Shown one piece after another: positions 18,258 through 26,536 of a stretch of DNA of 50,354 nucleotides. The notes beneath the pieces are model-generated. The model saw only the letters and a list, made by a program, of their open reading frames with translations, was not told the DNA's origin and did no database searches. The translations under genes were made by a program, and so were the position numbers. The stretch's first letter is position 1; each line of letters begins with the position of its first letter. The stretch is from Bacillota bacterium. GTDB taxonomy: Bacteria; Bacillota; Clostridia; Peptostreptococcales; Anaerovoracaceae. The DNA lies in NCBI GenBank assembly GCA_022793795.1, contig JAAWDM010000035.1, forward strand, positions 1-50,354, in the 5' to 3' direction.

Positions 18258-19736
18258 ATGACGAATTCAACCATTTATCAGGATATTAGCAGACGGGCAG
18301 ACGGAAATATCTATATCGGCGTGGTGGGGCCGGTTCGAACAGGAAAATCCACTTTTATCAGAAGGCTCATGGATGTGCTGGTATTTCCTAATATGACCAA
18401 TCCATATGAAAAGACCAGAGTCATGGATGAGATGCCCCAGAGCGGAGAGGGCAAGACCATTACCACCACAGAACCAAAGTTTATTCCACCAGAAGCAGTG
18501 GGTATTACCACTGGCAATGGAGTTAGCTTTCAAATGCGGCTGGTGGACTGTGTGGGATATTTCGTTCCTGGCGCCATAGGTCATGAGGAAGAGGGAAGAG
18601 AGAGAATGGTACAAACGCCATGGTCAGAGGAAAAGATTCCATTCAGCATGGCCGCAGAGATAGGCACAGAGAAAGTCATAAACGATCATGCTGTAGTAGG
18701 TATCGTGGTGACAACAGACGGTACCATCGGAGAAATACCGAGGAGCAATTATGTGGAGGCAGAGGAACGGACGGTGGAACAGCTGAAAGCGCTACATAAA
18801 CCTTTCGTGGTCCTTCTCAATTCTACCATGCCTACCAATACCTCTGCCATAGAGTTGGCAGATGACCTCACAGCCAGATATGGGGTACCGGTACTACCTG
18901 TAAACTGTCAAAAGCTAGGTGAGGAAGGCTTTGACCAGATTTTTCAACAGCTGGTATATCAATTTCCGGCTGCAGAAGTGGACTTCCGCCTGCCAGGTTA
19001 TCTGGAAGCCCTGCCTAGTAGCCATTGGATTAAGGACAGTATTATCACCAGTGTAAAGAGCTGGATGAATTCTTTTGATACCATTGGACAGATTTTAGAA
19101 ACCTGCCCTATGATTGCTGACGGCAAGATTGTGAAAGAGGTACGCATTGTCAGGGCGGATATGGCTGCTGGCATCGTAGTTCTGGAACCTGTTTTGGAAG
19201 AAAAATTATATTACAAGGTAGTAGAAGAACTGATGGGCGCGCCGGTAGAAAACGACAGACAGCTATTCCTACTTTTACAGGAATATGCCCAGGCCAAGCT
19301 GGCTTATGACAACATCAGCGGAGCCTTGGCTCAAGCAGAGGCCACCGATTACGGTATTGTGGCGCCGAAACTTTCGGAGATGGTATTGGAAAAACCGGAG
19401 GTATTCAAGCAAGGTAGCAAGTACGGAGTCCGGATGACAGCCAAAGCGCCGTGCCTGCACATCATTAAGACCAATATTTCCACAGAGGTGTCGCCGGTAG
19501 TCGGTACGGAAGGTCAATCGGAGGATTTGGCAAAACGGCTGATGGAGCAGTTCGGAGACGAAGAAGCGGATATTTGGGAGACCAATCTCTTCGGAAAACC
19601 TCTCAAGGATATGGTGATGGAGCAGATGACCAGTAAGGTAGAAAACGTACCGGATCAGCTTAGGGGTAAGGTTCAGAAATCATTGCAGCGTATCAGCGAC
19701 GAAGGGAAAGACTATTTTATCTGTATCATTCTTTAA
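18258..19736 (+). CDS. spoIVA: Stage IV sporulation protein A (spore coat ATPase)
   Basis: Mother-cell protein that polymerises with ATP hydrolysis to form the basement layer of the spore coat around the forespore. The 492-residue protein matches SpoIVA in length and start (YQDISRRADGNIYIGVVGPV), with Walker A GPVRTGKST (24-32) and the downstream TTEPKFIPPEA and LVDCVGYFVPGA segments. A GGAGGGAG ribosome binding site precedes the ATG. Its presence is direct evidence that the organism encodes the endospore programme. A sigma-E promoter is expected, but no convincing match was found between 18145 and 18257. Confidence 0.97.
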   Translation: MTNSTIYQDISRRADGNIYIGVVGPVRTGKSTFIRRLMDVLVFPNMTNPYEKTRVMDEMPQSGEGKTITTTEPKFIPPEAVGITTGNGVSFQMRLVDCVGYFVPGAIGHEEEGRERMVQTPWSEEKIPFSMAAEIGTEKVINDHAVVGIVVTTDGTIGEIPRSNYVEAEERTVEQLKALHKPFVVLLNSTMPTNTSAIELADDLTARYGVPVLPVNCQKLGEEGFDQIFQQLVYQFPAAEVDFRLPGYLEALPSSHWIKDSIITSVKSWMNSFDTIGQILETCPMIADGKIVKEVRIVRADMAAGIVVLEPVLEEKLYYKVVEELMGAPVENDRQLFLLLQEYAQAKLAYDNISGALAQAEATDYGIVAPKLSEMVLEKPEVFKQGSKYGVRMTAKAPCLHIIKTNISTEVSPVVGTEGQSEDLAKRLMEQFGDEEADIWETNLFGKPLKDMVMEQMTSKVENVPDQLRGKVQKSLQRISDEGKDYFICIIL

Positions 19737-19789
19737 ACATATACCATATACTTTGTATTCTAAAGATAAAGTCCGCACATAATAGAGGT

Positions 19790-21238
19790 ATGAAAAGAAA
19801 TGAGAGAACAAAAGGATTTCATAGACCTCCGGCTCCTGAGGCAGCCGGAGGACATACTTCTGTGCAGCGCAATGTCATCTTTGTGGCGGTATTGACTGCC
19901 TTTATCACCACCTTTATGGGAAGCGCATTGAATTTGTCGATTCCGGCCATTGAAGAGGAATTTCAGGTGGGAGCGGCTACGGTAGGATGGACCATTACCA
20001 TCTATATGCTGACCTGTGCAGCTTTAGCTGTGCCTTTTGGCCGGCTGGCTGATCTATTGGATCGGCGTTTCATTTTATCCGGTGGGATTCTCATATTTAT
20101 GGTGGCGTCTCTTGGGGCTGCCCTGGTCAGGGGTATCGGTATACTGCTGTTTATCAGGTTCCTGCAAGGGGTAGGCGCGTCCATGATTTTCAGTACCAAT
20201 CTTGCTGTTTTGGTGGGCGCTTTTGATGAGAAAGAGCGGGGCAAAGTGTTGGGCTATGCGACCAGCGCCAATTATGTGGGCATGTCGGCAGGTCCGGTGC
20301 TAGGAGGTTTGCTCAATGGATATCTGGGCTGGAGGGCCTTGTTTTATGTTGCGGCTGCAGTTTGTGGGGCCGCCTTTTATAGCGCTGTAAAAAAGTTGCC
20401 TCCCAAGGAGCAAAAGCAGGGTTTTTATCATTCTGTGGGTTTTGATATAGCAGGCTGTCTGCTATATGTCTTTGGTATTGTGTTTATCACTTACGGCTTA
20501 TCTATCATAACAGAAAAATTTTATGGATGGCTCATGGTGGCAGGGGGATTGACGCTGATGGTCTGTCTGTTTTATACAGAGAGAGGAAAGGAACGGCGTG
20601 TAGAAACACCAGTGATTAAAATTTCTCTGTTTCATCATAACGGCGCCTACGTCTGTTCCAATTTGGCAGCCATGATGAATTATGGAGCTAATTTTGCCAT
20701 CAGCTATCTGCTTTCTGTTTACTTACAAACCGTTGCAGGATATAGTTCGGAGAAAGCGGGTATGGTTTTAATCATAGCGCCGGTGGTACAGGCTGTACTC
20801 TCTATTTTCATTGGTCGAATTTCGGACAAGGGTTCGCCCCACCTATTATCGGCCCTGGGAATGGGACTGTGCGGCGGCGCCCTGTTCTTTTACGCACGTT
20901 TGACGGAAAATACTTCCATGGCTATGATTTTCAGCGCGCTGGCAGTCAGCGGCATTGGGTTTGCTCTGTTTGCTTCACCCAATGCTAATGCGGTTATGGG
21001 CTCGGTAAAATCCGGTGACTATGGGGTAGCTACTTCTATTCTGTCTACCATGCGCTCTTTGGGGCATACCTTTAGCATGACCATCGTCACCATGGTAGTC
21101 AGATATCATATGGGAAACGGTAGCTTAAAGGAGGCTGGAAAGGAGACTTTACTAAAAACCATGGAGATGTCATTTTTTATCTTTGGGGTCATATGTATCA
21201 TTGGAATTTTTATGGCATTGAAAAGAAAAGTATGGTAA
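19790..21238 (+). CDS. MFS transporter, 14-TM drug/H+ antiporter type (EmrB/QacA-like)
   Basis: A 482-residue polytopic membrane protein with a 27-residue hydrophilic N-terminus and roughly 14 hydrophobic segments. The loop 2-3 motif A reads GRLADLLDRR, and motif C GPVLGG marks an antiporter-type transmembrane segment 5. These fit the DHA2 drug-efflux branch. The substrate is unknown. AGAGG lies just before ATG 19790. No regulatory gene is adjacent; it stands between spoIVA and the murT-like gene with short gaps. Confidence 0.88.
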   Translation: MKRNERTKGFHRPPAPEAAGGHTSVQRNVIFVAVLTAFITTFMGSALNLSIPAIEEEFQVGAATVGWTITIYMLTCAALAVPFGRLADLLDRRFILSGGILIFMVASLGAALVRGIGILLFIRFLQGVGASMIFSTNLAVLVGAFDEKERGKVLGYATSANYVGMSAGPVLGGLLNGYLGWRALFYVAAAVCGAAFYSAVKKLPPKEQKQGFYHSVGFDIAGCLLYVFGIVFITYGLSIITEKFYGWLMVAGGLTLMVCLFYTERGKERRVETPVIKISLFHHNGAYVCSNLAAMMNYGANFAISYLLSVYLQTVAGYSSEKAGMVLIIAPVVQAVLSIFIGRISDKGSPHLLSALGMGLCGGALFFYARLTENTSMAMIFSALAVSGIGFALFASPNANAVMGSVKSGDYGVATSILSTMRSLGHTFSMTIVTMVVRYHMGNGSLKEAGKETLLKTMEMSFFIFGVICIIGIFMALKRKVW

Positions 21239-21313
21239 AATAAGAAACATGTTGGCAGGATGTCTCTGTAGACGGGCTGTCATAAAACGGGAAAAAGCAT
21301 ACGAGGAGGACCA

Positions 21314-22675
21314 ATGAAATTTATTATCGCCCTATGGTTTGGGAAACTGATTAACTTTCTCATCAATATCATAGATAAAACCAGAGGATCTAATTTTTCT
21401 GGAGAAAAAGCTTTGCGAATCGATGGACAGATGGTGGCCCATTTTAAGGGAATCGACTATGATAAGGTATTGTTTATTACAGGTACCAACGGCAAGTCTA
21501 CCACCAACAATCTAATCAATCATATTTTGAAAGAGAATGGCAAGACGGTGATTTCTAACTTGGAGGGTGCGAACCTTCTGGCTGGCGTGGCCACGGCTCT
21601 ACTAAAGGCGTCCAGCCTGACAGGCCATGTGAAAGCGGATTACTTTATCTTTGAAACTGACGAGCGGTTTCTGCCCATTATCTATAAGCAGCTGCCGGCT
21701 AAAAACATTTTGGTAACTAACCTGCAAAAAGACCAGGTCCAGAGAAACGGCGACCCGGATTTCATCTATCGTAAGCTGGCTCCTGTGATGGGTCAGGATG
21801 TACGTCTGTTTTTAAACAATGAAGAGCCGCGGGCCAAGTCTTTTGCTACCGGCCATGACCGCGTGGTGACCTATGGTGTGGAGCGACACAGCGATTCCTT
21901 TATTAAGAAGGAGGGCTTTCCCACCATGGCCTGTCCGGTTTGCCATCATAAGATTGAATTTGAATATTACAACAACGATGGGGTGGGACAGTTCGCCTGT
22001 ACCAACTGCGATAACCACAGCGAGGCGGCGGCCGACTACGTGGTCTGCGACGTGGATTTTGAGAATCGGCGGTTTCATGTAGGTGATGTGGAGTTCTTCA
22101 TGCCGTATAATGTTCCATATATGTTATATAATTATGCTGCCGCGGTGGCTGTGGCAAAGGAGCTGGCGGGAATTGGGCCGGCGGATGCGGCCAAGGCCTT
22201 TGGCAACTTTAAAAACGTGGGCGGCAGATTTGAGATTTTGAAATATAAGGATAAAACCATCAAATATATGCGTATCAAACAGGAAAACCCGGAGACCCTG
22301 CAGACTTGTATCAACATCATGGCAGGGGATAAAGAACGGAAGATGGTGTGCTTAGGCCTGTGTCCGTTGGTAGATATGATTCCTCATTATACCAATACTT
22401 TCTATGCCTTTGACTGCGACTTTTCTGAACTTGTGGCCACTGATGTGGAAAAGTATTTTTGCTTTTCGGAGCGGGTCTGCTATGATACGGCAAACCGTCT
22501 CATCTATGAGGGAGTAGATCCGTCCATGATTTCCATTGCCGATACGGAAGATGTGGATACCATTTTCAAAGAGATCGACGCGGCGGAGACCGATAATATT
22601 TACATGATTACGTGGCTCCATACTTATGAGCACATGCAGAAAAAACTACATCTGGAAGAGAAGGAGGATGCGTAA
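21314..22675 (+). CDS. MurT-like Mur ligase (DUF1727 type) with altered C-terminal motif
   Basis: In Gram-positives, MurT with GatD amidates lipid II stem-peptide glutamate. This 453-residue homologue has the ATP site TGTNGKST (56-63), the inserted zinc ribbon with Cys207, Cys210, Cys229 and Cys232, and the C-terminal DUF1727-like part ending NRLIYEG. The segment where canonical MurT has an ND...ADGxDxSWxWD-type motif (supplying the Asp of the glutaminase triad) reads instead PLVDMIPHYTNTFYAFDCDF, and the KNP motif is changed to KQENPE. The next gene is the GatD partner, also altered. So the fold is MurT, but the amidating activity is doubtful. Confidence 0.85.
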   Translation: MKFIIALWFGKLINFLINIIDKTRGSNFSGEKALRIDGQMVAHFKGIDYDKVLFITGTNGKSTTNNLINHILKENGKTVISNLEGANLLAGVATALLKASSLTGHVKADYFIFETDERFLPIIYKQLPAKNILVTNLQKDQVQRNGDPDFIYRKLAPVMGQDVRLFLNNEEPRAKSFATGHDRVVTYGVERHSDSFIKKEGFPTMACPVCHHKIEFEYYNNDGVGQFACTNCDNHSEAAADYVVCDVDFENRRFHVGDVEFFMPYNVPYMLYNYAAAVAVAKELAGIGPADAAKAFGNFKNVGGRFEILKYKDKTIKYMRIKQENPETLQTCINIMAGDKERKMVCLGLCPLVDMIPHYTNTFYAFDCDFSELVATDVEKYFCFSERVCYDTANRLIYEGVDPSMISIADTEDVDTIFKEIDAAETDNIYMITWLHTYEHMQKKLHLEEKEDA

Positions 22676-22676
22676 G

Positions 22677-23456
22677 ATGACAGAGAAACATCATGGAGAA
22701 AAACCGGTTCTTCGGGCGGCATGGCTTTTTCCCGATATTCTGTATCTTCACGGAGAGCGGGGAAATATGCTGGCATTCCAGAGAGTTGCAGGCTTTGCAG
22801 GCGCAGAGGTCATGGTGGAACGAATCGATTTTGAGACAGAGGATTTCAATCCCATGGATTACGATTTTATCTTTTGTCCGCCGGGCGAGTTGGCCTCGCT
22901 GGCAGCGGTCATAGAGTGGCTGAGCCCATATAGGGAGGCCCTGGCGGAATTTATTGAGTTGGGAAGGGTATTGGCGGTAACCGGTACCAGCCAGTGTATC
23001 TTCGGCGGGAAAACCGGTAGGGAGGATGGCAGCAGCTTAGAGGGGCTGGGTCTCATCGATTGCGATTTTACCGAGCGAAAGGCTGTGTATGGAGACGATA
23101 TCCATGTGACGACCACCTATGGCGGCGAAGAGATGGAAGTCTTCGGTTCCCAGATTCAGATGATGGATGTACACAGCAGAGAAGCCGCTTTTGGCCAGGT
23201 GTTGTATGGTTTCGGCAATACGGGACGGGACAGATGTGAGGGTAGTCTCAAAAAAAATTCAATTTTTTCTAATATTTTAGGCCCAATTTTTGTATTAAAC
23301 CCTTGGCTAACGAGGAAAATTGTGGTACAATGTTTACAGAATATTGGAATTGAGATTGATGAATTCGATTTTGATATGTCATTGGAGATGAAATCCTTGG
23401 CTACCAAAAAAGAATTCACAGCCAGTAAGGTTACAAAACTTACCAATAGTAAATAA
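22677..23456 (+). CDS. GatD-like glutamine amidotransferase homologue lacking the catalytic Cys and His
   Basis: A 259-residue CobQ-type class I amidotransferase fold. The N-terminal LFPDILYLHGERGNM and the LEGLGLIDCDF segment match GatD. In canonical GatD the nucleophile sits in ICGGYQxLG; here the aligned text is VTGTSQCIFG, so Thr102 replaces the Cys. The YLHGP motif with the catalytic His reads NILGP, so Leu201 replaces it. The Arg that binds glutamine (R128 in S. aureus GatD) aligns with Val137. ATG 22677 follows AAGGAGG and comes one base after the murT-like stop. A terminator follows. The protein is probably not a glutaminase; its role is unknown. Confidence 0.82.
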   Translation: MTEKHHGEKPVLRAAWLFPDILYLHGERGNMLAFQRVAGFAGAEVMVERIDFETEDFNPMDYDFIFCPPGELASLAAVIEWLSPYREALAEFIELGRVLAVTGTSQCIFGGKTGREDGSSLEGLGLIDCDFTERKAVYGDDIHVTTTYGGEEMEVFGSQIQMMDVHSREAAFGQVLYGFGNTGRDRCEGSLKKNSIFSNILGPIFVLNPWLTRKIVVQCLQNIGIEIDEFDFDMSLEMKSLATKKEFTASKVTKLTNSK

Positions 23457-23464
23457 TTCTAAAA

Positions 23465-23495
23465 AAGTGAGCCATCCGTTTCGGGTGGCTCTTTT
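23465..23495 (+). terminator. Intrinsic terminator after the GatD-like gene
   Basis: GAGCCATCC (23469-23477) pairs with GGGTGGCTC (23483-23491) around a five-base loop and is followed by TTTT. It lies nine bases after the stop codon. Confidence 0.88.
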
Positions 23496-23521
23496 CGTGG
23501 TGAGATAGGAAATGCGGTGGG

Positions 23522-23570
23522 AGACTTCGATATTTTTGTTTAGAAATTCAAAAACATCGAAGTCTTTTTT
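23522..23570 (+). terminator. Strong second hairpin with T run, possibly bidirectional terminator
   Basis: AGACTTCGAT (23522-23531) and TTTTTG (23533-23538) pair with CAAAAA (23549-23554) and ATCGAAGTCT (23556-23565), leaving one mismatch; a T run follows. It sits between two convergent transcription units. The right arm contains AAAAACATCGAA, which recurs in the hairpin at 23729-23771. Confidence 0.7.
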
Positions 23571-23728
23571 GGATTTCGTGTATTATTACATATAAATAAA
23601 TATTTATACTGTCCCGCAATGCTGTTTTACCTATATGCCAGCTTTTTTCGTCTGAAATCCTGGCTTAACGCCTCATTGTCAGGGTGAATGGTGCTGGAAA
23701 AAAGAGGAGGAGTCCATTTTTACTGCCA

Positions 23729-23771
23729 GAAATTCGATAAAAATTTCGTATATATAAAAACATCGAATTTC
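23729..23771. repeat. Inverted repeat near the end of the K+-channel operon
   Basis: GAAATTCGAT (23729-23738) and ATCGAATTTC (23762-23771) form a perfect ten-pair stem with a 23-base AT-rich loop. It lies 64 bases past the minus-strand channel stop, where a terminator would be expected. The rest of 23571-23834 shows no gene. Confidence 0.55.
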
Positions 23772-23834
23772 TTCACACCATCTTCACATAAGGCTGAAAA
23801 TAGGATGCATATAGAGTGAATATCGCCAGCCTCA

Positions 23835-24731
23835 TTATAAACTGTCATTCTCCTCTTGACTTGATGCCTCCAGTTCAGAAGTCGCAGAGGCCATAGATGG
23901 CAGTGGCTTGCCGCAATGCGGGCAGTAATGATAAGGCGTTGAGGCGGGCTTGCTGCGAAGGAGTTCCGCCTGTTCCACAAATCCGGCGGATAAAATACCA
24001 GTAGGGATGGCCACCATACCAACCCCTAAAAAAGTCAGGACCATGCCGCAAATTTTTCCTGCCAGGGTGACGGGAACCACATCGCCGTAACCTACAGTCA
24101 GCAGAGTGTTGGCAGCCCACCAAAAGCCGGAAAAGGCATTGGCAAAGGCATCGGGCTGGGCCTTATGTTCCAGATTGTACATGAGCAAGGATGCAGCGAT
24201 CATCAAAGTAAATACGATAAAGATGGAGGACAGAAGTTGTCCTCTTTTCTTTCGCAGCACATCGCCGATGACTCGCAAAGGGTCAGCATAGTGATGAATC
24301 CGAAAGACCCGTATAATTCGAACGATGCGAAACATTCGCAGAGCCGCGCCGCCGGCAGAAATGAAAAAGGGCAGACAGGACATCAGATCGATGACACCCT
24401 CCCAAGAAAATATAAATTTTCTCCTAGCCCTGGCAGGGGTGAGACCCTTTATGTTGGCATAGTAATAATCGGCTGTCCAGATGCGAAGCAAGTAATCCCC
24501 AAGGAAAAACAGTACTGTAATCCCTTCTAGGGCCCACAGCGCGAATCGATAAGGCTCTGCCTGAGGAAAGGTATCAAAAATGGCGATGAAGATATTGATT
24601 AGGATAGCTCCAATTAAAGTAAAGTCATAGGCTCTGCTGGGAATATCTGACAGATTGCCCACCTGAATGATGGTGAAAATCCGATACCGATTCAGTTTTT
24701 GGGACTTATCCGTTTTAGGCGTATTGGTCAT
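23835..24731 (-). CDS. Voltage-gated-type potassium channel (6-TM) with C-terminal zinc-ribbon half
   Basis: A 298-residue ion channel. The selectivity filter TVGYGD (212-217) identifies a K+ channel. An S4-like helix at about 131-148 carries regularly spaced arginines (RMFRIVRIIRVFRIHH), so voltage sensing is plausible, and S1-S3 and S5-S6 segments are visible around it. After the pore the tail has YCPHCGKP (269-276), half of a zinc ribbon, a feature seen in some prokaryotic channels; one CxxC pair per subunit would need another subunit to complete a site. The ATG overlaps the upstream aminotransferase stop, so the two are co-transcribed. Confidence 0.9.
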   Translation of the reverse strand: MTNTPKTDKSQKLNRYRIFTIIQVGNLSDIPSRAYDFTLIGAILINIFIAIFDTFPQAEPYRFALWALEGITVLFFLGDYLLRIWTADYYYANIKGLTPARARRKFIFSWEGVIDLMSCLPFFISAGGAALRMFRIVRIIRVFRIHHYADPLRVIGDVLRKKRGQLLSSIFIVFTLMIAASLLMYNLEHKAQPDAFANAFSGFWWAANTLLTVGYGDVVPVTLAGKICGMVLTFLGVGMVAIPTGILSAGFVEQAELLRSKPASTPYHYCPHCGKPLPSMASATSELEASSQEENDSL

Positions 24732-25906
24732 ACCGTTTCCTTTCTATATGGAATATTCTTTCGTAGATTTTCCAAACGATTTAGGGCTGCATACAAGGTT
24801 TCGTCCTTCTTTGCAAAATGGAGGCGCACCAGATGGTGAATATCCTCCCTGAAAAAGCTGGAACCAGGCACCGCGGCTACCCCAACGTCCCTGGCCATGA
24901 CCTGACAGAATTCCAGGTCATCCTGAAAACCGAATTCGCCGATATCCAGCATCACATAATAGGCGCCCTCCGGCGTGGTGTGAGGAATCTGCAAATCATC
25001 CAAGCCGGACAGGAATAACTCCCGCTTTTGCTGATAGGTCTGGCGCAAGGCATCATAATAGGAATTCGGCAACCTTAAGCCAGCCACCGCAGCCTCCTGC
25101 AATGGAGCCGGCGCGCCGACCGTAAGAAAATCGTGAACCTTTCTGGCAGCCTCAATAACAGGTGCAGCGGCAATGATGTACCCAAGCCGCCAACCGGTAA
25201 TGGCATAGGTTTTGGAAAGAGAGCTACAGGAAATCGTTCGCTCCCACATGCCGGGCAGGGTGGCGAAATATGTGTGTTGGTTTGGCGTATAGACGATGTG
25301 CTCATAAACTTCGTCAGTAATGACAAAAACGTCATATTTTTCAGCCATATCCGCGATGATTGTAAACTCCTGGCGAGTAAATACTTTGCCACATGGATTA
25401 GACGGATTGCAAAGAATCAGAGCCTTCGGACGTTGGCGAAATGCAGCTTCAAGCTCATCCACATTAAAATGGAACGTAGGCGGATGGAGAGGCACATAGA
25501 TGGGCTCTGCACCGGAAAGAATGGTGTCCGCACCATAGTTTTCGTAAAAAGGAGAGAAAATAATCACTTTATCCCCAGGATTGGTTACGGTCATCATGGC
25601 GGCCATCATCGCCTCTGTGCTGCCACAGGTAACCACAATTTCCTGCTCCGGATCGATATTGCGGCCCATGAAGCGGGACTGTTTGTCTGCCAGAGCGTGA
25701 CGAAAGTTTTTAGAACCCCAGGTCAGGGCATATTGATGAAAATCTTCGCTGCATACCTGAGAAAGACGGGTTAGAAGCGCCTCTGGCGGCTGAAAGTCGG
25801 GAAAGCCCTGTGAAAGATTGACGGCATCATATTGTAAAGCGATTCTGGTCATACGCCGAATGATGGAATCGGTAAATGGTTTGGTTCTTTCCGAAAGCTG
25901 GGGCAT
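24728..25906 (-). CDS. PLP-dependent aminotransferase class I (kynurenine/methionine aminotransferase-like)
   Basis: A 392-residue fold-type I aminotransferase. NLSQGFPDFQPP near the N-terminus, NPSNPCGKVF, the DEVYEH motif and the PLP-lysine segment SSLSKTYAITGWRLGY are visible. The SQGFPDF opening is typical of the kynurenine aminotransferase/YbdL branch that accepts aromatic amino acids and methionine; the true substrate is unknown. ATG 25906 is chosen because AAGGAGG lies nine bases upstream, and an earlier in-frame start at 25978 has none. Its end overlaps the channel gene by four bases, an unusual partnership. Confidence 0.9.
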   Translation of the reverse strand: MPQLSERTKPFTDSIIRRMTRIALQYDAVNLSQGFPDFQPPEALLTRLSQVCSEDFHQYALTWGSKNFRHALADKQSRFMGRNIDPEQEIVVTCGSTEAMMAAMMTVTNPGDKVIIFSPFYENYGADTILSGAEPIYVPLHPPTFHFNVDELEAAFRQRPKALILCNPSNPCGKVFTRQEFTIIADMAEKYDVFVITDEVYEHIVYTPNQHTYFATLPGMWERTISCSSLSKTYAITGWRLGYIIAAAPVIEAARKVHDFLTVGAPAPLQEAAVAGLRLPNSYYDALRQTYQQKRELFLSGLDDLQIPHTTPEGAYYVMLDIGEFGFQDDLEFCQVMARDVGVAAVPGSSFFREDIHHLVRLHFAKKDETLYAALNRLENLRKNIPYRKETV

Positions 25907-25981
25907 GGATGAAATCCTCCTTCTATTATAGATAGTATTTATTTTATCGCGGCAAGAGATATGGGTCAAGAGAAACACACG

Positions 25982-26013
25982 AAAAAAAGGCCAGGCATAG
26001 AGCCGGCCTTTTT
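25982..26013 (-). terminator. Intrinsic terminator after the LysM gene
   Basis: A GC-rich stem (GGCC-A-GGC at 25989-25996 with GCC-GGCC at 26002-26008, one bulged base) is flanked by A and T runs, so it can act in both directions. On the minus strand it lies directly after the LysM stop and before the aminotransferase. Confidence 0.8.
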
Positions 26014-26031
26014 CAAAGAGAGGGAGTCATA

Positions 26032-26379
26032 CTACTGGGGGATGCAAAGCTGGGTGCCGATGAGCAGATTGTATGGATCTATGTTAGGATTGGCGCGCAT
26101 GAGAGCATCTAGTTTAATGCCATGCTTCTTTGCGATTAAGTAAAGGGTATCTCCAGGGCATACTGTGTGGGTCATACAGCAGACTTCTGGCGGCTTTGGC
26201 AGCTGATCCTCCGTTCCTGGAATACACAGTCTGAGACCTACTTCCAAGTTATAAGGGTTGTCAATACCATTGACCTTCATGAGCAGGCTGACTGGCAAAT
26301 CGTATTTCTCTGCGATGGAATAGAGCGTATCGCCTTCGCTAATTGTGTAAACATCAATACAAACCAGAGATGTATCCAT
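26032..26379 (-). CDS. Small protein with two LysM domains
   Basis: A 115-residue protein made almost wholly of two LysM repeats: about residues 8-52 (YTISEGDTLYSIAEKY...IPG) and 69-114 (HTVCPGDTLYLIAKKH...CIPQ). LysM domains bind peptidoglycan or chitin-like glycans. There is no clear signal peptide, which for a sporulating organism would fit a spore-coat or mother-cell protein such as a SafA-like factor, but that is inference. It has seven cysteines, including a CC pair, high for a LysM protein. ATG 26379 is preferred to GTG 26388; AAAGGTGG lies just upstream. Confidence 0.85.
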   Translation of the reverse strand: MDTSLVCIDVYTISEGDTLYSIAEKYDLPVSLLMKVNGIDNPYNLEVGLRLCIPGTEDQLPKPPEVCCMTHTVCPGDTLYLIAKKHGIKLDALMRANPNIDPYNLLIGTQLCIPQ

Positions 26380-26536
26380 AAAAACCACCTTTCGTTATGG
26401 GTTTTACTGAAAAATTCAGCAAAACATCATATTTCATTTGTATTATATATATTTCAAAGAGTGGTAAAATGTGATAAAATAAATAAATATTATGTGTACC
26501 CGCTATGAATTTTGGCGGCAGAAAGGGATATGGTTT

